Both the position numbers and the translations under genes were made by a program. A stretch of 64,000 nt of DNA from positions 237,635-301,634 of the forward strand of contig PUQB01000117.1 of the NCBI GenBank assembly GCA_003024785.1. The letters run 5' to 3'. Below are positions 47,163 through 59,007 of the stretch, one piece after another. The DNA is from Selaginella tamariscina. Taxonomy: Eukaryota; Streptophyta; Lycopodiopsida; Selaginellales; Selaginellaceae. The notes below the pieces were generated by a model that saw only the letters and a list, made by a program, of their open reading frames with translations, was not told the DNA's origin and ran no database searches. Positions within the stretch are counted from its first letter, which is position 1. Each line of letters starts with the position of its first letter.

Positions 47163-48425
47163 AGCCTAACTTATGTCGTTAAGGCATATTCTTTGTGCCA
47201 CCCTAACTTCCACAAGAAAAGATATCATCAACCCTAAGCCTAGCATGACCTTAGCATTGGTGGATTCACGCTTGCAAATATGGTGCATGGGTTGATTGGA
47301 GTGAAGTTTCAGGGGATGAGGTTGATACGGTCTCGGAAGAGTATGCCAAGAAACTTCTAACTTTTTTTATCTGTTAACCCAATCGCATACCTAGGAGGTC
47401 TTGTTAAAGTACTCATTCTACTAGTCCAAAGTTTAAGGCTTATCTCCAACCTCCTCTTTGACACCAAGCTAAGAGCAGCACTCATAATTACACATCCTAA
47501 CTCACAATGTGAACACTGTTCATGCCCTTGTTCAATTGTGAGTGTGGGATCTTGGCATGTAGGTTTTCAATACTATGTTCACAAAGAGGGGTTCTAGGGT
47601 TGGCATACGCAGACTACATTCATGGTACCAAGTGTAGCTTTTGGGTTTAGCGAGATAGCCTACATCTTGAGAAATTATGTCATATAAACATGTAACACTA
47701 AGTTAAATAACACATAATACAACGCCCAAGACATGCAATTTGGGGTTGTGTCATGAGGGGTTGGATATCTTGGCAAGCAAGCATGCATGTACTATGCTCA
47801 TATTAGGGTGCTAAGCCTTAGGCATCCACTCAAGGTAGGTTAAGTCTTATAATCAAATGAGCTAGATGGTTAATGGGTGTTCACCTTGGGAGTGTAAACA
47901 TGTTTAGGGGTTGAACAACCTAAGCTCGTTAGTAAACGCCCTTTCCGTGGGTTGCATGCTTAGGGTTTTTCAAACCTAACCTTAAGGGGTTTACCTAGTA
48001 AAACTATGGGGTATACTTGTGTCCTCATTAAATAGTAGCACTAGAACTAGGGTGTGACTACCACACAAATTCCTCATGGGTCAAGGTACCCCCTTATTGC
48101 CCCAAAAGAGTTATACTCACGGATGACGGTCATTCCTTAAGGGATAAATGATAATGCCTTAACTATGTTATGGATAAACACATGTCTCATTGGTGGGGCT
48201 TAGGACATGAGCATGTTTAGGTCTTTTAAGGTAGATACTAAAGTCTATTCAAGTTCTTTGGGGTTTGGAGGACAGTCACAAGGGGACTTAAGATAAGACC
48301 CTAATCTTGTGCTTATTTGGAAATCTAAGTCAAACTTTTAGGGTTATCATGAAATACTTAATGTTGTTCACATAATGTGTTAACAATTTAGCATCCTTCG
48401 AGTTAAGACACCAATATAAATGGTA
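47163..48425. repeat. Repeat R3 (LTR-like), uninterrupted copy
   Basis: It matches 17155-18062 joined to 30637-31030, which gives the empty site for copy B near 48065-48070. No open frame. AAATGGTATCGAATG just after its end weakly resembles a tRNA-Met primer-binding site. Confidence 0.65.
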
Positions 48426-48541
48426 TCGAATGTAGAATATTTTTACCATGTCTTAGTGCTGAATAGTATGCTTACTTTAAGCATATTATTGAATATGCAA
48501 TAGTGAAAATGACCATATTTTAAGGTATAGTGCATAATTAT

Positions 48542-48587
48542 CCTCCAACTAGTACCATCAGAGCTTGAGTGGTACTAGTTGGAGGAT
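48542..48587. repeat. Inverted repeat built on a single array-type palindrome
   Basis: Arms TCCTCCAACTAGTACCA and TGGTACTAGTTGGAGGA flank a short loop. The inner part is a variant of the GGTACCACTTGAG palindrome arrayed at 11451-11970. It is a strong potential hairpin. Confidence 0.75.
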
Positions 48588-48599
48588 ATTACACACTAT

Positions 48600-49082
48600 A
48601 ATTAATAAGTTATATATTAATAAAATAGCAAAATATGTTAAAAATGGTAAAAACAAGATTGTTTTTTAAATGAATTAAAAATTAAAAATTAAAATAAAAT
48701 AAACATTTAAAATATCTATGAAATATTCTTGAATATGTTGTATTAAATAACTTTTAATCCATTAAACTAAACAAAGTTTTCATAATAACTATGATATTAA
48801 AGTTTTATAAATAGCATATCTAGCCGTATGAAAAGTTAAAATATTATTTTCAACCTGAAGAGTCACATATAAATATGTTTATATATTGATTACATATTCT
48901 CAAACACATATTGTCCTAAACAAGAACTTCCCCTAATAATAATCAAATCAAATCAAATGCAGAACTCAAAATCAATGGCTGGCAGAGGCGTCTAGGAGAT
49001 GTTCCAAAGATGTTCTAGTGTTTCGAAGCACACGTACATGCTTTATTACCACAAGCGTTTATTCTCTCCATTCAAACGCCAT
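48600..49082. other. AT-rich DNA and 3' flank of the lectin gene
   Basis: The start resembles repeat R4 (TATATATTAATAAAATAGC). The 3' untranslated region of the lectin gene is probably here, but no clear polyadenylation signal stands out. Confidence 0.4.
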
Positions 49083-49524
49083 CTACTCGACAAGGACGAA
49101 TTTCCAAGACTGACGATCGAGGAAGCCACCATTAGCAGTTCCGGGAAGAAGAGTCAAGGGGTGGTACCATGCACTATTCTGATACTGGTCGTCTAGAGAC
49201 ATAGTCCAGTGAAGATTGGTAGCACCAGCCTTGGAGAGGTTGATGCTAACATACTCTTGGATCGATCTCTGGTTACGATCCTCCGACCAAACAAAGTTAT
49301 AATCCAAAGGATCGTACACAGCCGCAATCACCTGATTAGTGGATTATGTTTCGAGCAATTCGAGACATGTAATTGTTAGTACCTTGTCACCAGGCTTGGA
49401 CGAACCCTTCAATGCCAATCCAGTCCCCTTGTTGATGACAATGAAGGATGTATAGGATGTGGTATCTTCATGACCACCAGCAGGTATTCGATTCCATATC
49501 TGTAAGACATTGTGATTAGATTTT

Positions 49525-49619
<95 letters not shown>

Positions 49620-50407
49620 CGAAGTCTTCTCACCATGTCGTCACCAGTTTTGTTGCTAGGATGAAATCCAACCACCGAGTTCTCGTCGTTGTGCTTCACT
49701 GCAGCGACATAAGTCACGTCGGTGTTAGGGGTTTTGTAAGTCAAGGTGCAGCTGACCCAGCTGCACTGGAGGTTGTAGGAATTAGGGACTGAAAATTCAA
49801 GCACGATATTAGTAACACAGATTATCACTTGTAATTGCTTGTACCAAAGGGGACAAGTTTCCATAACGAAGACGATGCCGGGAATGAAACAATTGCTGGA
49901 ATGCCATCTGGAGATGAGGGAGTCGTACAACTGTTAATTCCTAGAGCAAGTTCCTGGTTGCTGAGAAGTATAGATGATATCTTCACCTCCTTTCTCGTAT
50001 CATCATTGTTTTGATTCCACAGTAGAGTCTCATCCTCTACAGCAGGATCATAAGGACCCAAAGTAACCTGCATAATTAAGAGCATGATTAGTAGAAGATA
50101 ATTAAAATGCACGATCAATACCTTTGCTCCCGCCTTTGATGCTTTGAGAGCCATCTTAGAGCCGTGATTTATGAAGACGAAGGCACCGTGTATGAACTGC
50201 CAAGACTCGTCCCTGTACCACAGCTGCGAGTTGAACAAAACACCGAATTAACAATTAGAATAGCGTTTATCATGATTAATAGACCTGAAAAGGGTTGTCA
50301 TTGTTGGAAGCAGAAAGGACGAGCTGAGTTCCTCGCTGAGTGAGATTGTAGCCAGGAGAGGTCACTGACTGAATGCTAAAGAACTTTGGAGGGGAAACTA
50401 TAGACAT
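49083..50407 (-). CDS. Two-domain EUL/ricin-B-like lectin, six exons, intact
   Basis: Six exons join without a break: 50407-50285, 50223-50122, 50067-49845, 49788-49634, 49499-49383 and 49331-49083. All introns are GT-AG, and the product is 322 residues. It has two similar halves, each with an F[VI][FV]IN(H/K)G....ALK core followed by a VYDP/PYDP and LLWN/FVWSED block (FVFINHGSKMALKASK then VTLGPYDPAVEDETLLWNQ; FIVINKGTGLALKGSSKPGD then AAVYDPLDYNFVWSED). This is the pattern of Euonymus-lectin (EUL) beta-trefoil domains, plant carbohydrate-binding proteins often linked to stress. There is no signal peptide or membrane segment, so a nucleocytoplasmic location is likely. No toxin chain is present. 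The start is the first ATG in exon 1 (MSIVSPPKFF). Confidence 0.86.
49529..49616. repeat. (CT)n(AT)n microsatellite in intron 4 of the lectin gene
   Basis: About 60 bp of pure CT followed by about 25 bp of AT lie between exons 49634-49788 and 49383-49499. It accounts for the low-complexity open frame on the minus strand. Confidence 0.95.
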
Positions 50408-50458
50408 TGTGAAGAACTCTCCAAATGTGAACTCTGAGAACTTTGTGGTGGTGGATCT

Positions 50459-50467
50459 CCTTATAAA
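50459..50467 (-). promoter_or_regulatory. TATA box of the lectin gene
   Basis: On the minus strand TTTATAAGG lies about 52 bp upstream of the ATG, which would give a short 5' leader of roughly 25 bases. Confidence 0.55.
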
Positions 50468-50925
50468 GTTGTAGATAACACCCCACGAGAATAACGTGGG
50501 ACACCGAAAAACAATACTTTAGAATGTAATAATGTAACTTATATTGAACACATATATTAGTTATTTCCAGCGCACGACGAGCAATAGTCCACATGCATAC
50601 ACACCATAAAACAACGTGGACACATTAGCTAGAAATTAATTGATATTACCTTTTACTACTTAATATAATTTATTTAAGTAATTTTTATGTAGTAAGAACT
50701 GCCGTACTCACCACCCCTTTAAAAAATACAAGAATCTCGCTTCTTAATTTATTTGCTCCACATGTAGTTATATATCTGTTCCTTATATCCAGAATTACTC
50801 TGTTATAGATAAAGATGCATTGCTAGTTTGGCAGCATGGATCTCGAGTGACGGAGGTGATCTACAAAGGACAAACACACACATGATAATGCAAACATATA
50901 TTCACATTATTCCATATTGATTCAC
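50468..50925. other. Upstream region of the lectin gene, no gene seen
   Basis: Ordinary intergenic sequence, no recognised feature. Confidence 0.4.
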
Positions 50926-51011
50926 ACACCATGGATATGGTCATGAAGCGCTGGAGCTCTTCATGGAGATGCAGCTTGAAGGAATACACATGGAGTGTTT
51001 GTGTACTTTGT

Positions 51012-51062
<51 letters not shown>

Positions 51063-51395
51063 GCGCGTGTGTAAGTGTGTGTTTCATATAGGTATGCCAT
51101 ATGTACATCTTATCGGCGTCGTGTAGGCACGCGGGGCTGGTTACAGAGGGATGTGATATATTCCACAGGATGGTGTCTGACTGTGGGAATGCTGCTGAGC
51201 AAGAACAATACGGGTGTATTATAGACTTGCTAGCAAGCTCGACGATGCACAAAGTGTGCTGTTGGGTACTCATGTAAGGAGCGGGGAGGGCAGGGCTTGC
51301 TGCTCCTAAGCTTGTTGAGATTGTGCCCCAGGATACTAATGTGTTTGTTACGTTGTCCAATGTTCTCCAGGAACAAGTACTTTGATGCACACACA
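50926..51395 (+). pseudogene. Pentatricopeptide-repeat (PPR) protein relic
   Basis: GYGHEALELFMEMQLEGIHM (50935 on) is the end of a PPR repeat. After a (CT)n(AT)n insert (51009-51061) the frame resumes with LSASCRHAGLVTEGCDIFHR, MVSDCG, then EQYGCIIDLL and, in another frame, EIVPQDTNVFVTLSNVL. This is the order at the end of plant PLS-type PPR proteins (last repeats and start of the E motif). The microsatellite, frame changes and missing ends show it is dead. Confidence 0.78.
51009..51061. repeat. (CT)n(AT)n microsatellite inside the PPR relic
   Basis: A CT run followed by an AT run, of the same type as the one at 49529-49616. Confidence 0.93.
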
Positions 51396-51599
51396 CGTGT
51401 GCGTGGACAAGATATATGCTTGGGAGTAACCCATAGTTAAAGCCTCAAGTAACGATCGCAATCAACTGATATGCTTCCACTGGTGCATGTATCTAAGGGC
51501 ACATCCATCCATCAACACACACATTAACAAGAGAAGTATGTCCAGCAACACCTACAGGAACTGGAGCAGCTACGGAATTCCGATGAACCATGACATTAC

Positions 51600-52590
51600 C
51601 ACAAGTCATCAGTTCCTAACGTCATTATAGATGAAGGATCCAATGTCAACATCATGTCCACAACTCTCCACGAGCAACTTAAATTGCCACAACCGGAACC
51701 ATCACCGTTCCTTGTCAGGATTACCTGACAACTCATGAGGGACGTGCGTTTGAGAATCCATGGTGGCATTCCTAGAGTCAACATCGTGGTAATGAAAAGG
51801 ACATGAGGCCATGACTTCAAGGCGCCAAGGTGCAACATGATTGGAAGAACTAATATCTACGCTTGTCAATAATTATGAAAGACTTGTATCGATGCTAGCG
51901 AAACAAGTTCGGTCACCACCATCGTTGACAAAATATAATATCCCAAATGGGAGCATGCAAACCCACGTACGGCTAGAGCGATTAGAGAGATCAACCTTGG
52001 CACATAAGTGGAGCCCAACACAGTCAAGATCAACGCCCATGGCATCATGAACCAAATAACAGACTGCCTCCAGGTGAACAAGGGCGTTTTCACTTGGACA
52101 TACAAGAACCTCCTAGGCATGCCCCCTCTACTGTGCTCCCACAAGATCAAACTCAAGCCAGAGGTTAAGCCGACAGCAACGATAGAGGATGAATCCCAGC
52201 CACACTAGGTGAGCCAAGGAGGAGATCGATTTTGTGTTTCCAATCGAGATGTCACCAATCATCATTGTGCTCAAGAAGGATGGACGCCTGCAAGTATGTA
52301 TAGACTATAGGAAGCTCAATTCTACAATGGAGAAGGATCATTCCCAATTCTGTTCACATGAGCCATTTTGGAAGTAGTAACACGACATGAGATGTACTCC
52401 ATGGAGGATTATTCTGGAGACCCGCAAGAAGATAACATTCATAACCAACTAACAAGATGATGATGCCCTTTAGGCTTTGCAATGCCCCAGTGACTTCCAC
52501 ATATTGGAGTAACAACCTCACCCACTTTATCCAAGCGTTTTTGGATGACTTCATGGCATATGGAAAGGTCGAAGATGTTGAGACATAAAC
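51600..52590 (+). pseudogene. Ty3/gypsy pol fragment (protease and reverse transcriptase remains)
   Basis: NVIIDEGSNVNIMS (51618-51660) matches the aspartic-protease active-site region. PIIIVLKKDGRLQVCIDYRK (52255-52315) and MPFRLCNAPVTS (52462-52497) are reverse transcriptase blocks, and DDFMAYGK near 52540 follows a block further on. Stops and frame changes are frequent. No LTRs are seen, so it is an internal fragment. Confidence 0.75.
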
Positions 52591-52758
52591 TGATGCTCCA
52601 ATATACTAGGGTTTGGACCCCTATTTTAGGGTTCTTTGCGAGCACGGATGCGAATTGTTGTGCAGCGCGTACTATCCGCCAGAGTTGAGGTTTGATCTTG
52701 GTGCGGCTATGATTTAATTCTGAACATGGTATCGGAGCCGCTTCTGATCTGGGCGAGA

Positions 52759-52957
52759 ATGTGTAATGTAGCTAGTGAGAGGCCATGACCGAATCTGGTA
52801 AGGATTAATGTGTAATGTAGCCTAGTGGAAGGCAATGACCGAATCTGGTAAGGATCAATGTGTAATGTAGCCTAGTAGGAGGCCATGACCGAATTTGGTA
52901 AGGATCAATGTGTAATGTAGCCTAGTGGGAGGCCATGGCTGAATCTGGTGAGGATTC
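52759..52957 (+). repeat. Four tandem 50-bp units over the copia leader and gag start
   Basis: Each unit is GTGTAATGTAGCCTAGTGGG followed by AGGCCATGACCGAATCTGGT and AAGGAT. The unit contains the gag ATG and its first codons (MTESGKD / MAESGED), so the start codon is repeated four times. Confidence 0.85.
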
Positions 52958-53213
52958 CTTTGGAAGCTCGTGTGGGAGCAAGCCCTTTGTGTTCAAGGGG
53001 AAGAACTTTCTGTTATGGAAGAAGTTGTTGGAGACTCGGCTTCATGTCAAAGGAGTTTTTGGGCTCGTCCGTGGGACTGACCCAGAGCCGCCGGAGGGCA
53101 ACTCCAATGAGACCCTTAAAATCCATCAAGAGTGGAAAGTGCGGGCTGAGCACGCCATGAGCTACATCTACACTTACCTCAGCCCGGGGATTATGCTCAA
53201 GGTGGATACTGAC

Positions 53214-54150
53214 TGTCACAACCCGACACAGGATGCAGAATTCCGGATACAGGATACATGATGCAGGATACGGGTTACAGGATATACCTATAGGATATAC
53301 CTGCAGGATATTCCTACAGGATATACCTACAGGATATTCTTACAGGATATGCCTATAGGATATGCTACAGGATATGCCTAGAGGATAAGGGTCATTATTC
53401 TTAGCTCATGACTAGATTAGACTCATGACCAGATTAGCTTGGAGTTATGAACATAAAAGCTCCGACCTAATTATTGTACAATCAGTTATTATCAACACTA
53501 GTCTTTCTACGATCAATTTTGTCTTGTCTTGTTCTTGTCTTACTCCTTGCTTCTTGTCCTGCTCCTGTCTTGTTTCCGGATTCGGTCCTGTTCCTGTCTT
53601 GTTCCTGGATTTTGTTATGCGCCTTCCTGTCCTGCTCTTGTCTTGCTCTCAGATCCTATTCTGCTCTCGGATCCTGTTCTGCTCCGGATCCTATCCTGTT
53701 CCTGTCTCGCTCCTGGATCCTGTCCTGCTCCTATCTTGTTCATGGATCCTATCCTGCTCCTGTCTTGCTCTAAATCTTGTTCAACTCATAACTCCTGAGT
53801 TCCTGGTTCTTGTCTTGTGCCTTGTCTAACTCCCGAGTTCCTAGTTCCTATCCTGCTCCTTGTTTTACTATCCTACTCCAATTCCTATCCAACTCCTTGT
53901 CCTGCTATCTTGCTTCATTTCCTATCCTGCTCCTTGTCCTGCTATCTTGCTCCATTTCCTATCCTGTTCCTTGTCCTACTCCTGAGTTCTTAGTTCCTAT
54001 CCTGTTCTGGTTCCTATCCTGCTCCTTGTCCTGCTCCTTGTTATGTTCTTGAGTTTCAAGTTCCTGTCCTACTCCTTGTCCTGCTCCTGAGTCAAGCTCC
54101 TTGTTCTCGAAATCCTACTCACTTCCTTGTTCCTGGATCGTGGCTTGACA
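53214..54150. mobile_element. Solo LTR (937 bp) inserted in the copia gag, rich in short tandem repeats
   Basis: It starts TGTCACAACCCG and ends TGGCTTGACA, flanked by CTGAC (53209-53213) and CTGAA (54151-54155). Removing it restores the gag reading VDTEKSLTEV across the site, which confirms the borders. Inside are tandem AGGATATACCTAC-like units (53270-53385) and a long pyrimidine-rich block of TCCTGTTCCTGTCTTGCTCC-type repeats (53520-54110). Confidence 0.8.
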
Positions 54151-55080
54151 CTGAAAAGTCCCTTACTGAAGTTTGGAAGTGGTTGTCGGACACTTACGAG
54201 AAAAAGACCGATATGGAAGTCATGCGGATCCACTCGGAGCTTGAGGCTTGTGTCTACGAAGATGGAGACATTCAGGAGCATGCGGACAAGCTGAGTCGGC
54301 TCTTTGCTGAACTTGCTGCTCAAGGGGACGAGCATATCATTCCGAATTCCATGCAAAAGGTGAAGCTCTATCGATCCCTCCCTGCTTAGTGGGACAAGGA
54401 TGTTAAGGCTCTTAATTGTGAGGACAATCTCACATTTGAAACGGTGGTGGCCAACCTTGTGGCCACAACCTTGCTCTGCAAGGAGAAGGCCAAAACCAAT
54501 GCTTTGCATGAAGTCATGTATGCCAAGCGACGGGTTCTCAAGCATGAACTGGCTGGCCGTGATGCTGTTGCACCCTTGCCGCCTCTAGCCCATGGTTCAG
54601 GCAATGCTTGGGCTGGCCGGAGGTGGACATGGACGAGCAGTTTTCAAAGGGGAACCGGAGAAGGGTGCACGAGGATGCGAAGGTCGGCTTAGCCATGACC
54701 AATGCAAGATATGCCAAGGGTTTGGACACTGGGGTAGGGACTGCCCCCATGCAGATGGGAAGGCTAATGTCGGTGTTGAAAATGAAGAAAGTGAATGGGA
54801 AGAAGAGTCCTTCGTAGTGGAGGAGTTGAGAGCAACAGTATATCCCAGTTCAAAGAAGTAGTGGTGTGGTGTTGGGGAACAATGCCCGATTAGACATTGT
54901 TGGTCGAGGCACTTTGACACTCCTACTTCAGGACGGTGGGGAGATGATGTTCAAATTGAATCGTTTTGAAAGGTCGAATAACTTACTGAAGAGTGCATTA
55001 ATATCTTTGGTGTGTGTTCCATCATGCGAAAACCTAATGTGATTGTCTCGAACACACCTTTGGCAACTAGTATACTCAAC

Positions 55081-57074
55081 TAAGCAAGCATGAAATAGTT
55101 TTGTTCTTACTTCCACAATTGTCTATCTAAAGTAATAAATTTTTTGTTAATGATGTGAATGATAAAAATGGAATATATAAAGTAAAAGCTTCTGACAATG
55201 AAGGTAAAGTGGAAGCTTTGATGATGAAGTAGAAGTAGAAGCTTTATGAAGTAATGGAAGCTTCTAATGTGAGGTAAAGAATGACTACAAGATGTTGGTA
55301 TTGTGTTTTTGTCTTCCTTGTCCATTTCCTCATGAACTTTGAATGGCCCCAATTCCATCACAACTGAGTGCAAGGGTTGTTTGTACTCATTAATGTGCTT
55401 CATGTCCTTAGTGTATCCTTTTTTATAATTTTCAAGTTTCACAAAACTTTGTAAGTGACTTGATTGTGAAGTTTGAGTCACTTGGCCATTGTGGCAATGA
55501 GAAATTACCATACGCACCATCTCCATGGCCATGTGTTAATATACCGAATAATGTGATAGGCAGTTGTATTTCTCCATGGCAACTCTTTGATGTCTACTCC
55601 AACCTTGAAACATAAGTCTTATGCGATCCATTTTATCAATAATAATACAAAGGAACTTGAATGGGTTTTGTGACTATTAGGATCATAATTAATCACTTAA
55701 GAGATTTTTAGTTATGTTTCTTTCTTTGGGGCATATAATGGAAAAAAACACCAAAAAAATATATATTGTGAAAATATAAGAGTTATATGAGAACACATGA
55801 TTACGGGTTATCACCATAATATGGAGACTAAGACATTAACAAGGTTAGCGGAATACAACTTATGTAAAGTTATCCATAACGGTAAGAAGGAAGTTACATA
55901 GTTGAATAGATAAGAATAAGAGGAAGTTACAATAATTACTAATATGGGATTGGGAGTACAGGTATAAATAGACCAGAATAGGACTAGGAAAGTATCCAAG
56001 TATACTAATTATTGTACTATGTGCCATTGAGTGGACATAATATAAACTCTCCTTTTACTCTCACTTCATCTTTTTGCTTGTTTCTTTGTTCTTAGTATAC
56101 TATTTTCTCTTCATTACTATGACGGGATTTACAGTGCTACTACCTGCTACATACCTATCCATCCTTACTTTATTCTGACCTTCTAAAGTCTTCATATTCA
56201 CCTTATTTCGCTTGACTCTAATAATAGGTTGACAGTGGTGACCACACTATGTTTTTAGACTTAGAAAAATATTAGCTTAATAATGACAATTATTGTTGAT
56301 TTGCATAATACACACTTTAACAACTCTTTTATTAATATGAATACACATCTATTGAGAGTATACTCTAAGCTCAACCATGTTCTTAGCAACCTGAATCTTC
56401 ATTTTGATAGAGATGATGAATTTTGATAGGCTATTATCACTTACATTCATGATAGCCAAATGAAGAACTATCATGAATGTCCTCAAATAAATCCCGCCAT
56501 ATGCAATAGAGGACATGATGTAAGTGACATTTGGCTATGATGAATTTTGATAGGCTATTATCACTTACATTATACACACATATTTGTAAATAATGTGATC
56601 TTCAACTTGCATTTCAGAACATGTTAACCATATATTGGGAGATCTTATAGGATTTTAACTATTACTTTTATATTATTAAATTTTAAGTGCATGTTAATAA
56701 ATACATTCATGGAGATTGAGAATGAGGTTCTCTCTAAACTAAAGCATACATAAGCATTTTATATTATTGTTTAACATATTTAACATTGAACTTATTAATA
56801 ATGTTGTCATATATTTGTTGATATGAAACATGATTTCCATAACACAAAATAAACATAGATTATGAGTGGAATTAGTTATAATCTTTTATACATGAAGGCT
56901 AATCTAATTAAGTATCAATTTTGTTTTCTGTGATAAATTCTTTTGATTTTTAAACCTATGGGAGCACTGGCCACATTTTGATGACTATATATCTTATTAA
57001 AAGACATTATAGTGTCGAATATAATAAGATCTCTATAAATTTCATAATATAAATAAAGAGGTCAATAAAATCGT
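55081..57074. other. Intergenic DNA, no supported gene
   Basis: A 141-codon open frame on minus (55107-55532) lacks any recognised motif and is not called. At 55830-56140 a TATA-like ATAAATAG and TCTCCTTTTACTCTCACTT resemble part of an LTR, without a proven partner. A 33-bp direct repeat (GATGAATTTTGATAGGCTAT and onward) occurs at 56413 and 56540, and AAATAAATCCCGCC at 56482-56495 resembles half of the transposon palindrome. Confidence 0.35.
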
Positions 57075-58301
57075 GATTGCAAAACACTAGCTTTTCCAAG
57101 TGTGACACTTGTACATCATTGAAAGTTGCAGAGGCTTGTGCAAAAACCTTGATGGAGATCAGTGCCATTCAAAAGAAGATGGAGGCCCACATGATTGCAC
57201 AACAAACTTACCAGTCTCAGTACTATGCACACCGCATGCTTTCTATGTCACGCCCATCAGAATACCTGTGCTTGATCCATGACAAGATGGATCATTCAAA
57301 GACCAGCATTCCAAGGCTTGTTGCAACACCAAAGTGCCTTGGAAATGTCATGAAACTTCTGATTTCATTGACATGTGTGCTAACACATAGACATGGTTGT
57401 GAATCATTTGGACACTTTTCACTTTCACATTGGTCTAGCGACTCCAATTTCATTATTGGGTCGTTGGCCATGTGTTTCAAAAACCTTAAAGCCCACTCAC
57501 AAACAAGTCCTATAAGTGATCTCAAAGAGAAAAAACAACACCTTCAACCTTTACATAATACTCTCATGAACACATCTGCACTTGAGGCTACTTGGGAATA
57601 TGAGAGGCATTGTCAATAACCTGCACAAAAAACAGGTTGCCTTGTTGAGAGTTCTAGTTTAGTGGAGGGATCTAGCTCAAATAGTGTATATGTGTGCTCA
57701 ACATCAAATAAGCTTCCTCATCATTTGTTTTTACAGATGGATAATTGTGCATGTGAGAACAAAAATAGATAAATCATTTTAGTTAAAGGTTTCTCAAGCT
57801 CTTACTTATTTTTATTTTTAAATATGTACTAGCATACTTGTCAATGCTAGACAATCACGCTCAATTTCCTTATGGTTGGTCACACTCATGAAGATATTAA
57901 TGTGTTCTTCAGCAAGGTCTTCAACTCTACAAAAAGGACACTTACCTTACCGCATATGATGAATCTTTTTGAAAATTGCATCTTTAAAAAAGGTTGTGCT
58001 TTGCTTGTGACTAAGGTGCTAGACTTCAAAAAGTTTCTCAAGGAGTATATAAAAGAGGGAGCGATTCTTTAATTGGTCACCTTATGCCGCTACAATTCCT
58101 TTTCTCCATAAGAAATGGTATACCTATTATGCAGTACAAGTTATGGCCATCAGAGGAGGAGTAGTTACCGAAAGAGGGCTTAATGCTCTTCAAAAGTGGA
58201 GAGGATGGAAAGCCACTTATCCAGAAAGACAACCAGACCTATTCCATTGAGTGCTAAGGAACAAGAGGTTATTATTGATGGCATCAAAAAATATGTGGCA
58301 T
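57075..58301 (+). pseudogene. Transposase-like gene fragment, copy D, 5' part
   Basis: FSKCDTCTSLKVAEACAKTL, RPSEYLCLIHDKMDHSKTSI and WSSDSNFIIGSLAMCF are open over 180 codons (57077-57619), including about 105 bp that copy C lost. Downstream are QMDNCACENKNR (near 57734-57770), GHTHEDINVFFSKV (57874-57915, with D changed to N) and FKKFLKEYIKEGA. It stops at the gypsy insertion. Confidence 0.8.
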
Positions 58302-58507
58302 TGTTACAACCCGTATAACGAATAAAAGAATATTCCCTAAAAGGTATAAGCTAGAATATTCCTAAAGAGCTATACCTAGATCTAAGAGAATTAAGGGCAC
58401 ACTAATATTAGAAGCCTTTTGGAGAGTAGCGTGTGGAGACTAGAGACAGTTGGGGAGGTCGAGTGGTTTTGTGAGGGTCTCTAGTTTGTACGTAGTGGTG
58501 CCTAACA
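58302..58507 (+). repeat. 5' LTR of the nested gypsy element
   Basis: TGTTACAACCCGTATAACGA at the start and GTGCCTAACA at the end. The primer-binding site TGGTATCGGAGC (58510-58521) follows, matching initiator tRNA-Met. Confidence 0.92.
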
Positions 58508-58743
58508 ATTGGTATCGGAGCAAGGTTCGAGATGAGTGCTTAATGGGAAGGAGAGGATAATACCACTTGTGTGAAGATGTTACACACTGAAAGGCAAATT
58601 GTCCAAGGAAGGGTTTCATTAGTGCCAAGGACAAGTAGATGCCTTAAGAAGCTTCAGGAGATGGAGCGTGGAGAGGAGCACAAAGGAGACTTCTTTAAAC
58701 CACAAGGTAAATTTCTATTTTTTTTGCTCAATAGGTAAACTAC

Positions 58744-59007
58744 ATGGCATGGGAGGAGCCACACACATGTGCTATTGTGGTGGAGGGACGATTAGGTGAG
58801 CGTTCAATGCGAGTCCTTGTGGATAGCATGAGTAGCAATAACTTTGTGTCAACAAAGTTAGTGGAGGAGTGCAGTTTGCCCACAAAGACAGTGCCTCAAT
58901 ACGAGATTGAGGGCTCAGCTATCACACAGAGCTACAGTGCTTGTGTGGAGGAGTTACAGCTAAAGGTTGGCAAAACCCAGCTGGTGGAGCTGCATGAAGA
59001 GCCTTAA
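58744..59007 (+). pseudogene. Gypsy protease region (active site altered)
   Basis: RVLVDSMSSNNFVS occupies the position of the retroviral-type aspartic-protease motif D-[ST]-G, but with DSM instead of DSG. Loss of the glycine would be expected to inactivate it. The segment that follows is the unit duplicated downstream. Confidence 0.75.

Larger units (their letters stand above)
52600..55080 (+). mobile_element. Ty1/copia element remnant: LTR end, leader repeats and gag, split by a solo LTR
   Basis: The 5' LTR appears to end at 52726 (...TGAACA), directly followed by the primer-binding site TGGTATCGGAGCC (52727-52739). A 50-bp leader repeat leads into gag: MAESGEDSFGSSCGSKPFVF with KNFLLWKKLLETRLHVKGVF (52935 on). 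After the solo LTR it continues with SLTEVWKWLSDTYEKKTDME (54158 on) and a CCHC zinc knuckle, CKICQGFGHWGRDC (54703-54744). The order is Ty1/copia gag (UBN2-like). A stop (54388-54390) and frameshifts are present, and pol is missing apart from a decayed stretch to about 55000. Confidence 0.8.

Noticed and set aside
49161-50407. Possible toxin reading of the ricin-B-like domains
   Set aside because: Only carbohydrate-binding beta-trefoil-type domains are present; there is no ribosome-inactivating chain, and the pattern fits EUL-type plant lectins.
54444-54750. Several overlapping open frames around the copia zinc knuckle
   Set aside because: Only the frame with CKICQGFGHWGRDC fits gag; the others are shadows.
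55107-55532. 141-codon open frame on the minus strand
   Set aside because: No motif, hydrophobic low-complexity C-terminal half, and no supporting neighbours; possibly a retroelement leftover.
55830-56230. Possible LTR with TATA-like ATAAATAG and TTGACAGTGGTGACC
   Set aside because: No second copy in the window, no target duplication and no coding sequence beside it.
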